Assembly (NCBI GenBank): GCA_963580285.1
Contig: OY757010.1
Coordinates: 67,912,406 to 67,976,405, forward strand
Length of the DNA: 64,000 nucleotides
Source: Lucinisca nassula
Lineage: Eukaryota > Mollusca > Bivalvia > Lucinida > Lucinidae
Reading direction: 5' to 3'
In this document: positions 1 through 11,800 of the stretch, piece by piece
How positions within the stretch are numbered: the first letter of the stretch is position 1
Layout: the number at the start of each line of letters is the position of its first letter
Translations under genes and position numbers: made by a program
The notes under the pieces: generated by a model
Database searches by the model: none
The model's input: only the letters and a program-made list of their open reading frames with translations
What the model was told of the DNA's origin: nothing

Positions 1-613
1 ACTCAACGAGGTGTCAGATCAGATCTACTGTGCCTACTTAAACGAACAGTCCGATTCTCAGTTCATGACGATCGATCCACCAGTACTCTCAGTACTTTGA
101 TTCATTCTGAAACCAAATGTCTCTTGCATGTTGCACAATTCCTTATCATTGCACTGTAAACAAAATTTGAGGCTTCTAGCTTATATAGCATCATTGAAAC
201 CCTTTAGGGAAACATCAAAGTATAGATTATTTTTCTAGTCCGTTGTTTGTTTGTATTTGGGTCTAATGGCCAAGTCAACACTATTTTAGTTATGTTTTTG
301 CAGGTCAGTTCACCTATCAAACTTTGCCTGGGCAAGCTTATTTTCTTTTCTACCGTTTTATGGTCTTTTAAAGAATATTTCACTTATTGCAAATAATCAA
401 ATAATGCATTCATCAGTGGTGTGTGACACCCTTGGGGCTTGAAGAAATAGATAGGCTGCATGAATGGATGGGGGCCGTTAAGATTGGAGTATATGGGGAG
501 AAACAAAAATGAAAGAACAAAAACAAGCAAGAAAAAACGTCCATTAAGACATAAAGTTATCAAAATTACATAGAACACCAACACGGCTGCAAGACTATCG
601 GGCAACCAGCGGC

Positions 614-1486
614 TATGCACTCAAAATCCTTATGTGAACTTCAGGCCATGGTTTATGAGGCCTAAAAGATGTCAACAAATAGGTGAGTGTTCCTGATTAA
701 TGATTTTTAGTCAACTTTGTAAACGTATTTTGAAAAATCCGACAATGCTATTCTCAACCAATTTCATTTCTGCATCAGGAAAAAGGGGTGTGGCCATGAA
801 AAGGCAAGTGGTCATTTTTTTTTACTTATTTCTGCCGGAGGAAGGGGGCCAGATATTTCTGTTTTTACCTGTTATCTAGTGCAATTTTCAGCTACAGGGG
901 CTATGCAAAACTTTACTATCATGTCAAATTAGACATCTTGAAATACATAGGCAAAACTTTCACAGTTTGAACCCAGGGACTTTAATATTTGTGCCGATTA
1001 TGATTTACGAGGCTGATTACCCCTTACGAAAATATTACCCCTTACTGGCACAGGAAAAGCCTGCTAATGGGTGTCTGAATACAGTTCGCTTCTTCATTCA
1101 GCAACTGGAACAAATCTTGCAAAAATTCTACAGCTAATGCATTTCTACATTGAAATAATTCAAATAACGTCTTATTTGACATGATAGCTAAGTTTTGCAT
1201 AGCCCGGTAGCTGAAAATTGCACTAGAAAACAAGTAAAAACCGAAATATATGACATCCTTCCTCCAGCAGAAATTAAATTAAAAATCCACAACTTGCTTT
1301 TTCATATCCAAACCTATCTTTTCTGATGCAGAAATAAAAGTTGTTGAGAATAATGCTGCCCGATTTTTCAAAATATGTTAACAAAGGTGACTGAAATTCA
1401 TCAATAGGGAACACTCACCAATTTGTTGACATTTTTAAGCCTTGTAAGTCATAGCCGGGAGTTCTCGTAAGGATTTTGAGTGCATA
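614..1486. repeat. long inverted repeat (foldback), arms ~330 bp, loop ~215 bp
   Basis: The left arm begins tatgcactcaaaatccttat and the right arm ends with its reverse complement form cgtaaggattttgagtgcat. Further matched blocks include the gctgaaaattgcac / gtgcaattttcagc pair and tttgacatgatag / ctatcatgtcaaa. Arms are diverged by perhaps 15-20%. No coding sequence is evident. It could be a foldback transposon or a MITE with long terminal repeats. Confidence 0.8.
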
Positions 1487-1499
1487 ATGGCCGGCTACC

Positions 1500-3100
1500 C
1501 CTTACGAGTCTACCAGCCGTGACCAAAGTTGAGGCTTCTAGTTTTAATTGTTTCTGTAAAAATGTTTATTTAGCAATAAAAATGTATTAAAGGAAATTAT
1601 GATTAAAAAAGACAACAATTACCAAGGATGTCCAACAAGATATTTCCGATCACTTGCAAGGAATAGCCACCTCCTCTACTAAATGTCAATTATTGATCTC
1701 CTAAAGTCTTCACTACTCCACAATCATTAAACACAAAGTTCATATAAAAACACAATTGAAGTAAAGTTAAATAAACGTCCAACAAATTGAATCTTGTACA
1801 CTTTTTACCTAAAACAGAAAAACATAGAAGTATACACAGCCAATATGTATTAACTATTTCCCTGATGATGGAACAGTTGATGCTTTTACAGCACACCCAT
1901 ACTGAAAACAGTGAGAACAGCATGAGCAACTTCATATTTTCTCAAGGTTTTCAATCCTGTTCCAGAATTTATCAGGAAAAGAGCCAATACATGCTAAATT
2001 GTAGATTTGCTGATTAAGGAAAAATATTAAGCTTACTGAAGACAAAAAAAAATCACAAAGGCTTTCCTGACAAGTTCTTTTGTCAGTTTGCTGGAATTGC
2101 GGTGAAGTTTGAATACTCATTAACTCCAGGTTTAAGCTCCCAGTAGGGATTGCTGACCATTCCAAAGTGGATTTCCTTTGCAATCTTTTGTATGGTAATT
2201 GGCATTATATGTTGGTATTATAATATTTAGTATTGTGTTTGCCTTCATGTTACTTAGTCTTCTGCTTCTATCAGTGGCACACTACTGTGGTGTGTTTTTT
2301 TCGGTTATTTTCAGAGATATTTTTTATTGATTTGAGCACCCTAAATATCTAATTCACATTGTTAACAAATTAAAGAAATAAATGAATCTGTACATAAAAT
2401 ACTTTCCATAGTGATCAAGAAGGCGGTTACATCCCAGAAAGAGACCCATTTACCAAATAGGTGAAGACAGACTGCTACAACTATTTAGCCATTATAAATG
2501 TATAAATGAATAAATTCATTTTGCTAGCTTATTTGGTAAATACCCTAGCAAATAATGTCATCATGTCAGATGATCATTTTGAATTTATCATTATTAAAAC
2601 AGGTTTTCAAAGTTCTTATTTTAAAAACATACAGAAAATGCTAATCTTCACCCATGGCATATTACCTGGTACATATATAAATATCTCTTCCATGAAGACA
2701 CTTCATGGTCTGTTATAAGAAAACATGTACTAAATTGTTGATAAAATAAGTATTGCAATTCAGATACTCTTAACTGTGCATCCAATTATAGATATTTGTT
2801 ACAAATCTTAACTTTTGAAGCTTCAGTGAATAAGTTGATATAAAAAAAAAATGGAAGAGATATTTTAGGGTTGATGTGGATTTCACTCGGGTACGACATT
2901 TTTTGACATGGTTCTGATGTTCATATAGAAGCCTCTGTGGTTTTGTGGTTAAGCTTCGACTAGCCTGATAAACCAGGGGTGCTGGGTTGGATTCTTGGTT
3001 TCTAGACTTTCTAATGTTCATATTCAATCAGCATTATTTCTTCTTCCATTTCAGACTGAAAAAATGGTCTTCTGTTCATCATCTTCTGTCTTAATCTGAA
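1500..3100. other. gene-free AT-rich stretch
   Basis: Only short, composition-driven open frames occur. There is no conserved motif and no splice-bounded exon I can recognise. A decayed tRNA-SINE head lies at its right end (about 2930-3010). Confidence 0.6.
2930..3010 (+). mobile_element. decayed tRNA-derived SINE head
   Basis: The stretch agcctctgtggttttgtgg through gctgggttggattcttgg matches the A-box and B-box part of the SINE at 10273-10433, with many changes. Confidence 0.6.
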
Positions 3101-3104
3101 ACGA

Positions 3105-3362
3105 GACACAATTTGTTTGATTCCTGTCAACACTCTATAGGTCAATTTGAAGACATTGCTTCCAATTTTGTGGGACTTTTACTCAACACTGAGGTGAAAT
3201 GTTATCTCAAGCCTTGTCAATGAATCCAACACGGATGGTCCAACTTGCACCGCTTTTCATGGGCAGACTTAGATTCTCTAAGCTGTTTACCAGTACTCAT
3301 CTGTGGTTGATTTTAGCTCCGCTTGGAAGCATCATGCAACCCATCTATTTCTTAAAGGCCAA
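3105..3362 (-). mobile_element. SINE (R290 family), partial
   Basis: The plus strand shows ttgtgggacttttactcaac and then catcatgcaacccatctat, both shared with copies at 17866, 19183, 37239 and 37607. In those, long target duplications and a (CAAA)-like tail put the sense strand on minus. Confidence 0.7.
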
Positions 3363-3429
3363 ATGGGTGGGGTTGGAAATGAGACACACTATACTGAACC
3401 AAAGATCAAGGCTGAAAATCTTGCCTAGC

Positions 3430-6340
3430 CCCTTGCAGCCATGTATTTAATGAAGGTTTCTTATCATAAGGACCAACAAGAATGTATATGGTTTAGGGGT
3501 GGGTATCAAAACAGTTTGTGAGTGACAAGGCTATTTTATGAAATAAAGGGGTGAAGAACAGCCCCTTTGAACCCCAAAAGTTGGTGTGCCAGAATGTGTC
3601 TAATCATAAGAAACAAGAATATATATGATTGTGGGATGGTGATCTGAATGGCTCTGATATATGGCATTTAATGAAGTGGTGGGGTACACCTGTCCCATAA
3701 AAAAAGACCCCAGGGTTGGTGTGACTGAATGGGACTTACCATAAGGAACAAGAAAATATATGGTCAAGGGGTAGGGATCTAAACGGTTTCTGTGATATAC
3801 AGCTTTTTATGACGAGGAGTGGTGGGGCATGACCCGTGACATGACCCCGGAGGCCCAGTGTTGGGGTCACTGAATGAGTCTCATCATAAGGAACATGAAT
3901 ATATATGTTTAAGGGGTGGAGTTCTGAACAGTCTCTCAGTGGAGGGGTGGGGCATGGCCCAAGCGCACCTGAGAGACCCATAGGTTGGTACCATTCAATG
4001 TGTCTTATCATAAGGAACAAGAATATATATCATTTAGGGGTTGGGATCTGAACGGTGTCTGAGATATTGGGCCATTTTTGAAATGGAGGGGGTGGGGCAT
4101 GGCCAAAACACACCTGAGGGACCCACAAGTCGGTGCCACTGAATGCGTCTTACCACAAGGAACAAGAATATATATCGTTTAGGGGTGGGGATGTGAACAG
4201 TTTCTGAGATATTGTGCCATTTTTGAAATGGAGGGGGTGGGGCATGGCCCCAGCACACCCAAGGGATCCACAGGTTAGTGTTACTGAATGCGTCTTATCA
4301 CAAGGAACAAGAATATGTATGGTTTTGGGGTGGGGATTTGAATGGTAAGCAAGATATATGGCCTTTTCTGAAATGAAGGGGGTGGGGCATGGCCCCGGCA
4401 CAACCTGGGGGACCCACAGGTTTGTGTCACTGAATGCGTCTTATTAGAAGTAACAAGAATATATATGGTTTGAGGGTGGGGATCTGAATGGTTTGCAAGA
4501 TATATGGCCTTTTCTGAAATGAAGAGGATGGGGCATGGCCCCGGCACAACCTGGGGGACCCACAGGTTGGTGTCACTGAATGCGTCTTATCACAAGAAAC
4601 AAGAATATATATGGTTTGGGGGTGGGAATCTGAATGGTTTGCAAGATATATGGCCTTTTCTGAAATGAAGAGGGTGGGGCATGGCCCCGGCACAACCTGG
4701 GGGACCCTCAGGTTGGCATAAAAGCATATGGCTGAAAGAAGTTTACGCAAGGAACATTTCTATAAACCAGAGCTCAGGTGGGCACTGCCAAATTGCAGCC
4801 ATGTATTTTAACATGATATCATTTTAATCTGCCAAATGAACCCCCACATCCAAATGAGCATCAATGTGGACTCAGTATATGAAACATTAGGCCTTTTATG
4901 AAGTAGAGGGGGTGGGGCATGGACCCAATGGAGCCCTGTTTGGTATCACTAAATGTGTCTTATCACAAAGAACAAGAATATATATGGTTTAGCAGTGGGG
5001 ATCTGCATGGCTGGAGATATAAGTGGAGGGGTTGGAGCATGCCCTGTCGTTCCCAGGAAAGCCCAAGATTGTTGTCCCTAAATGTGTCTCATCATAAGGA
5101 CCAAGTATATATATGGTTTAGGGGTGGAAATCTGAACGGTTTCCAAGATATCCTTTCATGAAGTGGAAAGGAGAGGACTGGCCCCTGCGGACACCCCTAC
5201 AGTAGGTGTGCTAATAATAAGGAACAAGAACATATATGAATATGGGGTGGGGATTTGAATGGTTTCTGAAATATATGGCCTTTTATGAAGTGGAAGGGCG
5301 GGGCACATTGCCTCAGCACAAAGAGACCCCCAAGTTGTTGTGACTTGAGTCTTATCATAAGGAACAAGAATATATATGGTTTAGGGGTGGGGATCTGAAC
5401 TTTTTCTGAGATATGTGGCTTTTAATGAAGTCAAGCGGTGGAGCAAGGCCCGGGCATGCCCCGGGGACTCACAAGCTGGTGTCAATGAATGTGCCTTATC
5501 ATAAGGAAGATGAATATATATGGTTTAGGGGTGGGGCTCTGAACAGTTTCTGAGATATAAGGCCTTTTGTGAAGTGCAGGGGTGGGGCAAGGCCCAGGGA
5601 GACCCCCAGGTTGGTGTCAATGAAAGTGTCTTATCATAAGGTACAAGAATATATATGGTTTAGGGGTGGGGATCTGTAAGGTTTCCAAGATATTGTGATA
5701 TTATGAAATGGAGGGGGTGGGGCATGGCCCCAGCACATCCCTGGGGACCCCCAGGTTGGTGTCACTGAATGTGTCTCATCATAATGAACAAGAACATATA
5801 TGGTTTAGGGGTGGGGATCTGAACAGTTTCTGAGATATATGGCCTTTTGTGAAGTGAAGGGGTGGGGCATGGCTCCGGCGCACCCCGGAAGACCCCCAAT
5901 TTGGGGGTCAATGAATGGGTCTTATCATAAGGAGCAAGAATATATATGGTTTAGGGGTGGGGATCTGTAAGGTTTCCGAGATATTGGTCCTTTTATGAAA
6001 TGGAGGGGCGGGACATGGCCCCGGCACATCCCGGGGGACCCTCAGTTTTATGTCAATGATTGTGTCTTATCATAAGGAACAAGAGTATATAGGGTTCAGG
6101 GGTGGGGATCTGAATGGTTTCCGAAATATTGGGCCTTTTATGAAGTGGAGGGGGTGGGGCATGGCCTCGGCACATCCCGGAGGACCTCCAGGTTGGTGTC
6201 ACTGAATGCGTCTTATCAATAGGAACAAGAATATATATGGTTTAGGGGTGGGGATCTGTAAGGTTTCTGAGATATAAGTCATTTTATGAAGTACTGGGGG
6301 TGGGGTATGGCCCAGGCACAACCTACTGGACCCCCAGGTT
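3430..6340. repeat. tandem array, ~147-bp unit, about 19 copies
   Basis: The unit carries tcttatcataaggaacaaga, atatatggtttaggggtggg, and ggggtggggcatggcccc. Copies differ by 5-20%. The array is broken at about 4717-4870 by a block whose start (cataaaagcatatggctgaa) recurs at the array's right end (6345). That suggests two head-to-tail arrays of the same element type. Open frames here are repeat artefacts. Confidence 0.9.
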
Positions 6341-7206
6341 GACATAAAAGCATATGGCTGAGAGAAGTTTACTAAAGGAACATTTCTATGAAAGTTTTGT
6401 CAAAATATCTGCAAAGGCTTTGTAGTTAATGCCATTTTTCAATTTTCCCCATTATAAGTCTATGGAAAATCTAAGTTGCCATAGCAACCAAACTAATGAG
6501 CCGAATTTCATAAAAAACACAAAACCTGTAAAGGCAAATATGGTGAATATTTCCATAAACTTTCAGCCTCATAGAGCATACGGTTTCTGAGGAGATGATT
6601 TTTTAAGTATTTTTTTTTCTATTTTTTCATTTTGGTTTCCATGGCAACCAATACAAATGAGCAGTAGGCCTAAAATCATATGGCAGATAGTAGATTGCCT
6701 AAGGAATATTTCTATGAAAGTTTTGTCAAAATATCTGCAGTGGCTTGGCAGTAAATGCCATTTTTCAATTTTCCCCATTATAAGTCTATGGAAACTCTAA
6801 GTTGCCATAGCAACCAAACCAATGAGCCGAATTTCATAAAAAACACAAACTTTCAATCCCCCAGCCCAAGGATGCTACAGATAAAATTTGGGCTGAATCG
6901 GTCCAGTGGCTTCAGAGAAGAAGATGTTTGAAAGTGTTGACGTCAGACGACGACAACGCCGACGACAACGCCGGACAACTGCCTATCCTATAAGCTCCCC
7001 CGGAGCCTTCGGCTCTGGTGAGCTAAAAAGTTTATGTCATCAATGCCCCACCAGAGGCATGCTACAGATGAGAAATGATTGAGATCAGCCTGCAGGATAC
7101 AGAGATATAGCTGCTCAAAAGTGTGGACGGACGACGGACGGACGGGCGACGGACGACCCACTATACTATGAGCTCCCCTGGAGCCTTCGGCCCAGGTGAG
7201 CTAAAA
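6341..7206 (+). mobile_element. 3' flanks of Helentron-like elements, two terminal hairpins
   Basis: It contains an internal ~340-bp duplication (tatggctgagagaagttt / aaggaacatttctatgaaag near 6350 and 6700). It then has two element ends: the palindrome ccggagccttcggctctgg with gtgagctaaaaa to 7027, and cctggagccttcggcccagg with tgagctaaaaa to 7206. Each is preceded by a cgacggacgacgga-type GC-rich run. Confidence 0.7.
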
Positions 7207-10200
7207 ATCCATCCACCATTTTAGGAGGAAAACTGTTAAGGTTTTTCTATTTTTAGCTCTGGCAGCCATCTTGTTCACTGGAGTGGAACAGTTTGAGCAA
7301 TTTTGGTAGAGGGTCACCTACGGCACATTCCCGTGAAATTATTTCAAATCCATCCAGAGTTTAAGGACAAGAGGGCCCAATGGCCCTATATCGCTCACCT
7401 GTGTACCAGAAACTCATAGGTGTAGGAGACCACTTGACATTGCTACATACTAAATATCTGAGCTCTGGACCTTATGGCTTTGGAGAAAATTTTTTTTCCA
7501 GTATAAGTCCATAGGTCAATTTTGACCCAAAGGGCATGGTTGGCAGGATTTATGTAGGGGACCATTTTATGTTGCTATATACTAAACATCTAAGGTCCGT
7601 ACTTCATGGTTTCAGAGAAGAAGATTTTTAAAGCTTTTTCTTTTTCCATTATAAGTTTATTGGAGTTAAGAAGCCATAGGATTTGGCCAATTTGAACCCC
7701 AGGGGCAAGACTCAGGCAGGATCCATGTAGGCAACAACTCCATGTTGCTATATGCTAAATACCTAAGCTCTGGGCCTTATGGTTTCACAGAAGAATATTT
7801 TTCAAGTTTTTTTTTTTCCATTTTAAGTTTTTTTTCCATTTCAAGTCCATCAATGGTAGCTAATGGGCCATGGGTGTGGCCAATTCTGGCCCCAGGGGCA
7901 TGATTGGCAGGATTTATGTAGGTGACCTGGGCCCTGTGGTTTCAGAGAAGAAGATTTTTGAAGCTTTTTTCCATTAGGAGTCTATGGGAGTTAAGGGGCC
8001 CCGGGGCGTGGCCCATTTGGACCCCAGAGGCATGATTGGCAGGATTTATGTAGGTGACCACTTACCGTTGCTACATGCTAAATATCTAAGCTCTGGGCAC
8101 TGTGTTTTCAGAGAAGAAGATTTTTGAAGCTTTTTTTCCATTAGGAGTCTATGGGAGCTAAGGGGCCCCAGGGGGTGTGGGCCATTTGAAACCCTAGGGG
8201 CATGATTGGCAGGATTTATGTAGGTGACCACTTGCCGTTGCTTCATGCTAAATATCTAAGCTCTGGGCCCTGTGGTTTCAGAGAAGAAGATTTTTTAAGC
8301 TTTTTTCCATTAAGAGTCAATGGGAGCTAAGGGGCCCCGGGGCGTGGCCCATTTGGACACCAGGGGCATGATTGGCAGGATTTATGTAGGTGACCACTTG
8401 CCTTTGCTATATGCTAAATATCTACTCTCTGGGCCCTGTGGTTTCAGAGAAGATTTTTTAAGTGTTTTTTTTTCCATTATGAGTCTTTGGGAGCGAAGGG
8501 GCCCCGGGGTGTGGCTCATTTGAAACCCAGGGGCTTTTTTTTTCCATAAGGAGTCTATGGGAGCTAAGGGGCCCCAAGGGTGTGGCCCATTTGGACCCCA
8601 GGGGCATGATTGGCAGGATTTATGTAGGTGACCACTTGCCGTTGCTTCATGCTAAATATCTAAGCTCTGGGCCCTGTGGTTTCAGAGAAGAAGATTTTTG
8701 ATACTTTTTTCCATTAGGAGTCTATGGGAGCTAAGGGGCCCGGGGCGTCGCCCATTTGGACCCCAGGGGCATGATTATCAGGAAATATGTAGGTGACCAC
8801 TTGCCGTTGCTACATGCTAAATATCTAAGTTCTGGGCCCTGTGGTTTCAGAGAAGAAGATTTTTGAAGCTTTTTTTTCCATTAGGAGTCTATGGGAGCTA
8901 AGGGGCCCCGGGGCGTGGCCCATTTGGACCCCAGGGGCATGATTGGCAGAATTTATGTAGGTGAACACTTGACATTGCTACCTGCTAAATATCTAAGCTC
9001 TGGGTCCTGTGGTTTCAGAGTAGAAGATTTTTTAAGCTTTTTTCCATTAGGAGTCTATGGGAGCTAAGGGGCTCCAGGGCGTGGCCCATTTGGACCCCAA
9101 GGGCATGATTGGCAGGATTTATGTAGGTGACCACTTGCCGTTGCTATATGCTAAATATCTAAGCTCTGGGCCCTGTGATTTCAGAGGAGAAGATTTTTGA
9201 AGCTTTTTTCCACATTATGAGTCTATGGGAGCTAAGCGGCCCGGGGGCATGGCCCATTTGAAACCCAGGAGCATGATTGGCAGGATTTATGTAGGTGACC
9301 ACTTGCCTTTGCTTCATGCTAAATATCGCAGCTCTGGGCCCTGTGGTTTCAGAGAAGAAGCTTTTTGGAGCCTTTTTCCATTATGAGTCTATAGGAACTA
9401 AGGGGCCCTGGGGCGTGGCCCATTTGGACCCCAGGGGCATGATTGGCAGGAATTTTGTAGGTGACCACTTGCCGTTGCTACATGCTAAATATCTAAGCTC
9501 TGGGCCCTGTGGTTTCAAAGAAGATTTTTTAAGTTTTTTTTTCCATTATGAGTCTTTGGGAGCGAAGGGGCCCCGGGGCGTGGCTCATTTGAAACCCAGG
9601 GGCATGAGTTGCAGGAATTATGTAGGTGACCACTGGCCGTTGCTACATGCTAAATATCTAAGCTCTGAGAAGATTTTTTTAAATTTTTTCCATTATAAGT
9701 CTATGGGAGCTATATGTTGCCATGGCAACCAGAATTCCAATATGATCAACCCAAAAACCTTATGCAGCCTTTCCCCCTACCTGATGATGCTTCACATGAA
9801 ATTTGATCAAGATTGGCCATGTGGTATTAGAGATATACTTATTTGAAATTGTTTACGGACGCACAGACACACGCAAGGACGCACACACGGATGGACGCAC
9901 GCACGACGGACGACAGACAAAAAGTGATCACAATAGCTCACCTTGTCACTACGTGACAGGTGAGCTAAAAAGGGTCATTTAAAGGTTTTTCTGTTTTTAG
10001 CTCTGGGTGCCATCTTGTTCATCGGGGCCACCTAGGCAACATTCTTGTGAATGGCTTGAGCAATTTTGGTAAAGGGTCACCTAAGGAATATTCCTGTAAA
10101 TTATTTCAAAATCTGTCCAGCAGTTTGGAAAAGCCGTTCAAAGCAAAAGTTGACAACAGACATAAACTTAATCAGAGTTGACAACGGATGCACACACAGA

Positions 10201-10255
10201 GGCCTATCACAATAGCTCACCTTGAGCATGTTGTGCTCAGGTGTGCTAAAAAGGA
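7207..10255 (+). mobile_element. older Helentron-like element, host of a nested one
   Basis: The segments 7207-7370 and 9968-10255 share text (tttttagctctgg, gccatcttgttca, gagcaattttggta), so they belong to one interrupted, internally repeated element. It ends with the hairpin gctcaccttgagcatg / tgtgctcaggtgtg plus ctaaaaa at 10248-10254. Confidence 0.6.
7371..9967 (+). mobile_element. Helentron-like element (GCTCACC family) with ~165-bp internal repeats
   Basis: It starts caagagggcccaatggccct then cgctcacctg. It ends with the hairpin ctcaccttgtcactacgtga / caggtgagc and ctaaaaa. Between lie about 14 units containing gcatgattggcaggattta and ctaaatatctaagctctgg. A cggacgcacg-rich run precedes the terminal hairpin. 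It is the same plan as 19477-21980 and 41237-43210. The 183-codon open frame at 9295-9846 is only repeat sequence. Confidence 0.75.
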
Positions 10256-10272
10256 TATATCCAAGTTTTGCA

Positions 10273-10433
10273 AGAAGCCTCCGTGGTGTAGTGGTTACGC
10301 TACTCGCCTTGTAAACCAGGGATCGCAAGATCGATCCCGGGCTACTCCAGACTTTCGGATGAGTCTTTAAACCGAGGTCCCGTCTCCGTATGACCTTAGC
10401 TATTGGTGGGACGTAAAACTAAAACTCACTCAC
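10273..10433 (+). mobile_element. tRNA-derived SINE, 13-bp target duplication
   Basis: The A box is ggtgtagtggttacgctac and the B box gatcgatcccgggct. A tRNA-unrelated body follows with gagtctttaaaccgaggtcc and ends gtgggacgtaaaac. It is flanked by tccaagttttgca at 10260-10272 and 10434-10446. Confidence 0.88.
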
Positions 10434-10464
10434 TCCAAGTTTTGCACGGTGAGGGTTAACCACT

Positions 10465-10735
10465 ATGGCACAGAGACCTGGCTCCGAGGTTATAAAACCT
10501 TTTCATGCTCAGCTCACTTTAGCATGAAATTTGTCCTGCTCATAAATTTTAAAATGCCAACAAATGTTGGCATTTTAAAATTTATGAGCAGGACAAACAG
10601 CATTCTGTGCTGATCTGAGCAGGAAAATTGCTCCTTTCATTTGTATTTTAATATTTATGAGCATTATAAATTTCATGCTCAGCTGATTTGAGCATGAAAA
10701 AAGTTTCATAGCTTCGGGGCTTCACCTGTTTGGCT
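10465..10735. mobile_element. foldback MITE with cattttaaaatttatgagca palindrome
   Basis: The outer repeats are ccgaggttataaaacctttt and the loosely matching tttcatagcttcgggg. Inside is a near-perfect palindrome, gtcctgctcataaattttaa and its complement, around 10531-10593, with ctcagctga / tcatgctcag arms. Related copies lie at about 22060-22295 and 45570-45740. Confidence 0.75.
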
Positions 10736-10948
10736 TATTTATGATGATAATCACAAACAAAACTACAATAAACTTGATCATGCAATAAAAACAACAAACA
10801 CTATATAATGTGTAAATCTAGTTTATTCACACTTGCTGCACTATAAATATAAAAATTATCTTTTTATTGCAAATTCACTGACCACAACCTTCTTTTATGT
10901 AAAATGATGATCTGTACAAATGATAAATGTTTGTTTGTTTTTGTTTCA

Positions 10949-11215
10949 GGCCCCACAACAACTAAGGTCATATGGAGGCAGGCCCTTGGTTTAACCCTTG
11001 ACCTCTTGAATATTTAAATATGACACACCCACTAATGATTATTAACCAATCAGATTACTTGATGCAAATTATTGCAACAAATTAATAAACTGAATGGCAA
11101 AGAATGAAGATCCTGATCAGAAGCCATCTGATCTGGATCTACATAGTCTGAAAGATAAGGCATATCCGGGCTCAGCAGGATAAGAGTTAAGGACAATCCA
11201 AAAGTTTGGAGAAGC
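10949..11215 (-). mobile_element. SINE fragment split by a TTAA MITE
   Basis: The plus strand reads aactaaggtcatatggaggc ... cccttggttTAA, then after the MITE TTAAggacaatccaaaagtt tggagaagcccgg. This is the reverse of the SINE at 10273 cut at its tttaaa site. Confidence 0.8.
10991..11190. mobile_element. TTAA MITE, family A
   Basis: TTAA at 10991-10994 and 11187-11190. The ends are cccttgacctcttgaa and ctcagcaggataagag. Internal hairpin: agatcctgatcagaagcc / ctgatctggatct, with one arm shortened. It is inserted in a SINE whose intact copies show a single ttaa. Confidence 0.85.
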
Positions 11216-11469
11216 CCGGTAGCTTTGTATGGCACAAATAAAAAATACTTATCAATGATAAAACTAGCTTTTCAGGTCGGTTCAACCCAGAAAGAAAAGA
11301 AAATTTGTATTCTTTTTTAAATAACAAAAGCAGAATAAATTTCAGGTGCATCTGCTAGTGGCCACACTTAGAGAAGATTTGGAATCAATCATCGTTTCAT
11401 ACAAGGGACCATACATAGTTCCAGATAAGAAGTAACAAGAAAAATTTTGGGATTTTTTTCTTTCTTTTT

Positions 11470-11665
11470 TTTTGTAACTCTCCATTATGGGCGAGTAGTT
11501 GTGGGCACTTGTTAGAACAGCCTATGTGGGTTGTGGAGCCACCAATATATGGGTTGTGGAATCGCCTATATGTTGTGCAACTGCCAATATGTTGTGAGAA
11601 CATGAATTTGTGAGGCGATTCTAACAAAGCCTTGATGAGGCGATTCTAACAAATAAGCACAACTT
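11470..11665. mobile_element. foldback MITE with gttctaacaa arms
   Basis: It contains tgttagaacagcc and ggcgattctaaca in opposite orientation, the latter doubled, with internal repeats of gttgtggaatcgcc type. It is related to the palindromes at 23890-23956 and 30274-30333. Confidence 0.55.
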
Positions 11666-11800
11666 ATGTTTCTAACAATAAAAAAATTATCTCTGCTTAT
11701 CCCCATTACTGCCAATTATCTGAAGATACTCAAAGGACAGACAAATAATCAATTGTATATTGATCTATTAAACTGACAGAAATATTTATAGCACTGTTTC

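Noticed and set aside
4427..4750. overlapping 80-107-codon frames on the minus strand
   Set aside because: They are translations of the ~147-bp tandem array, shifted by unit length.
9295..9846. 183-codon open frame on the plus strand
   Set aside because: It runs through tandem units of a Helentron-like element. The protein is itself a repeat of the unit translation, with no domain.
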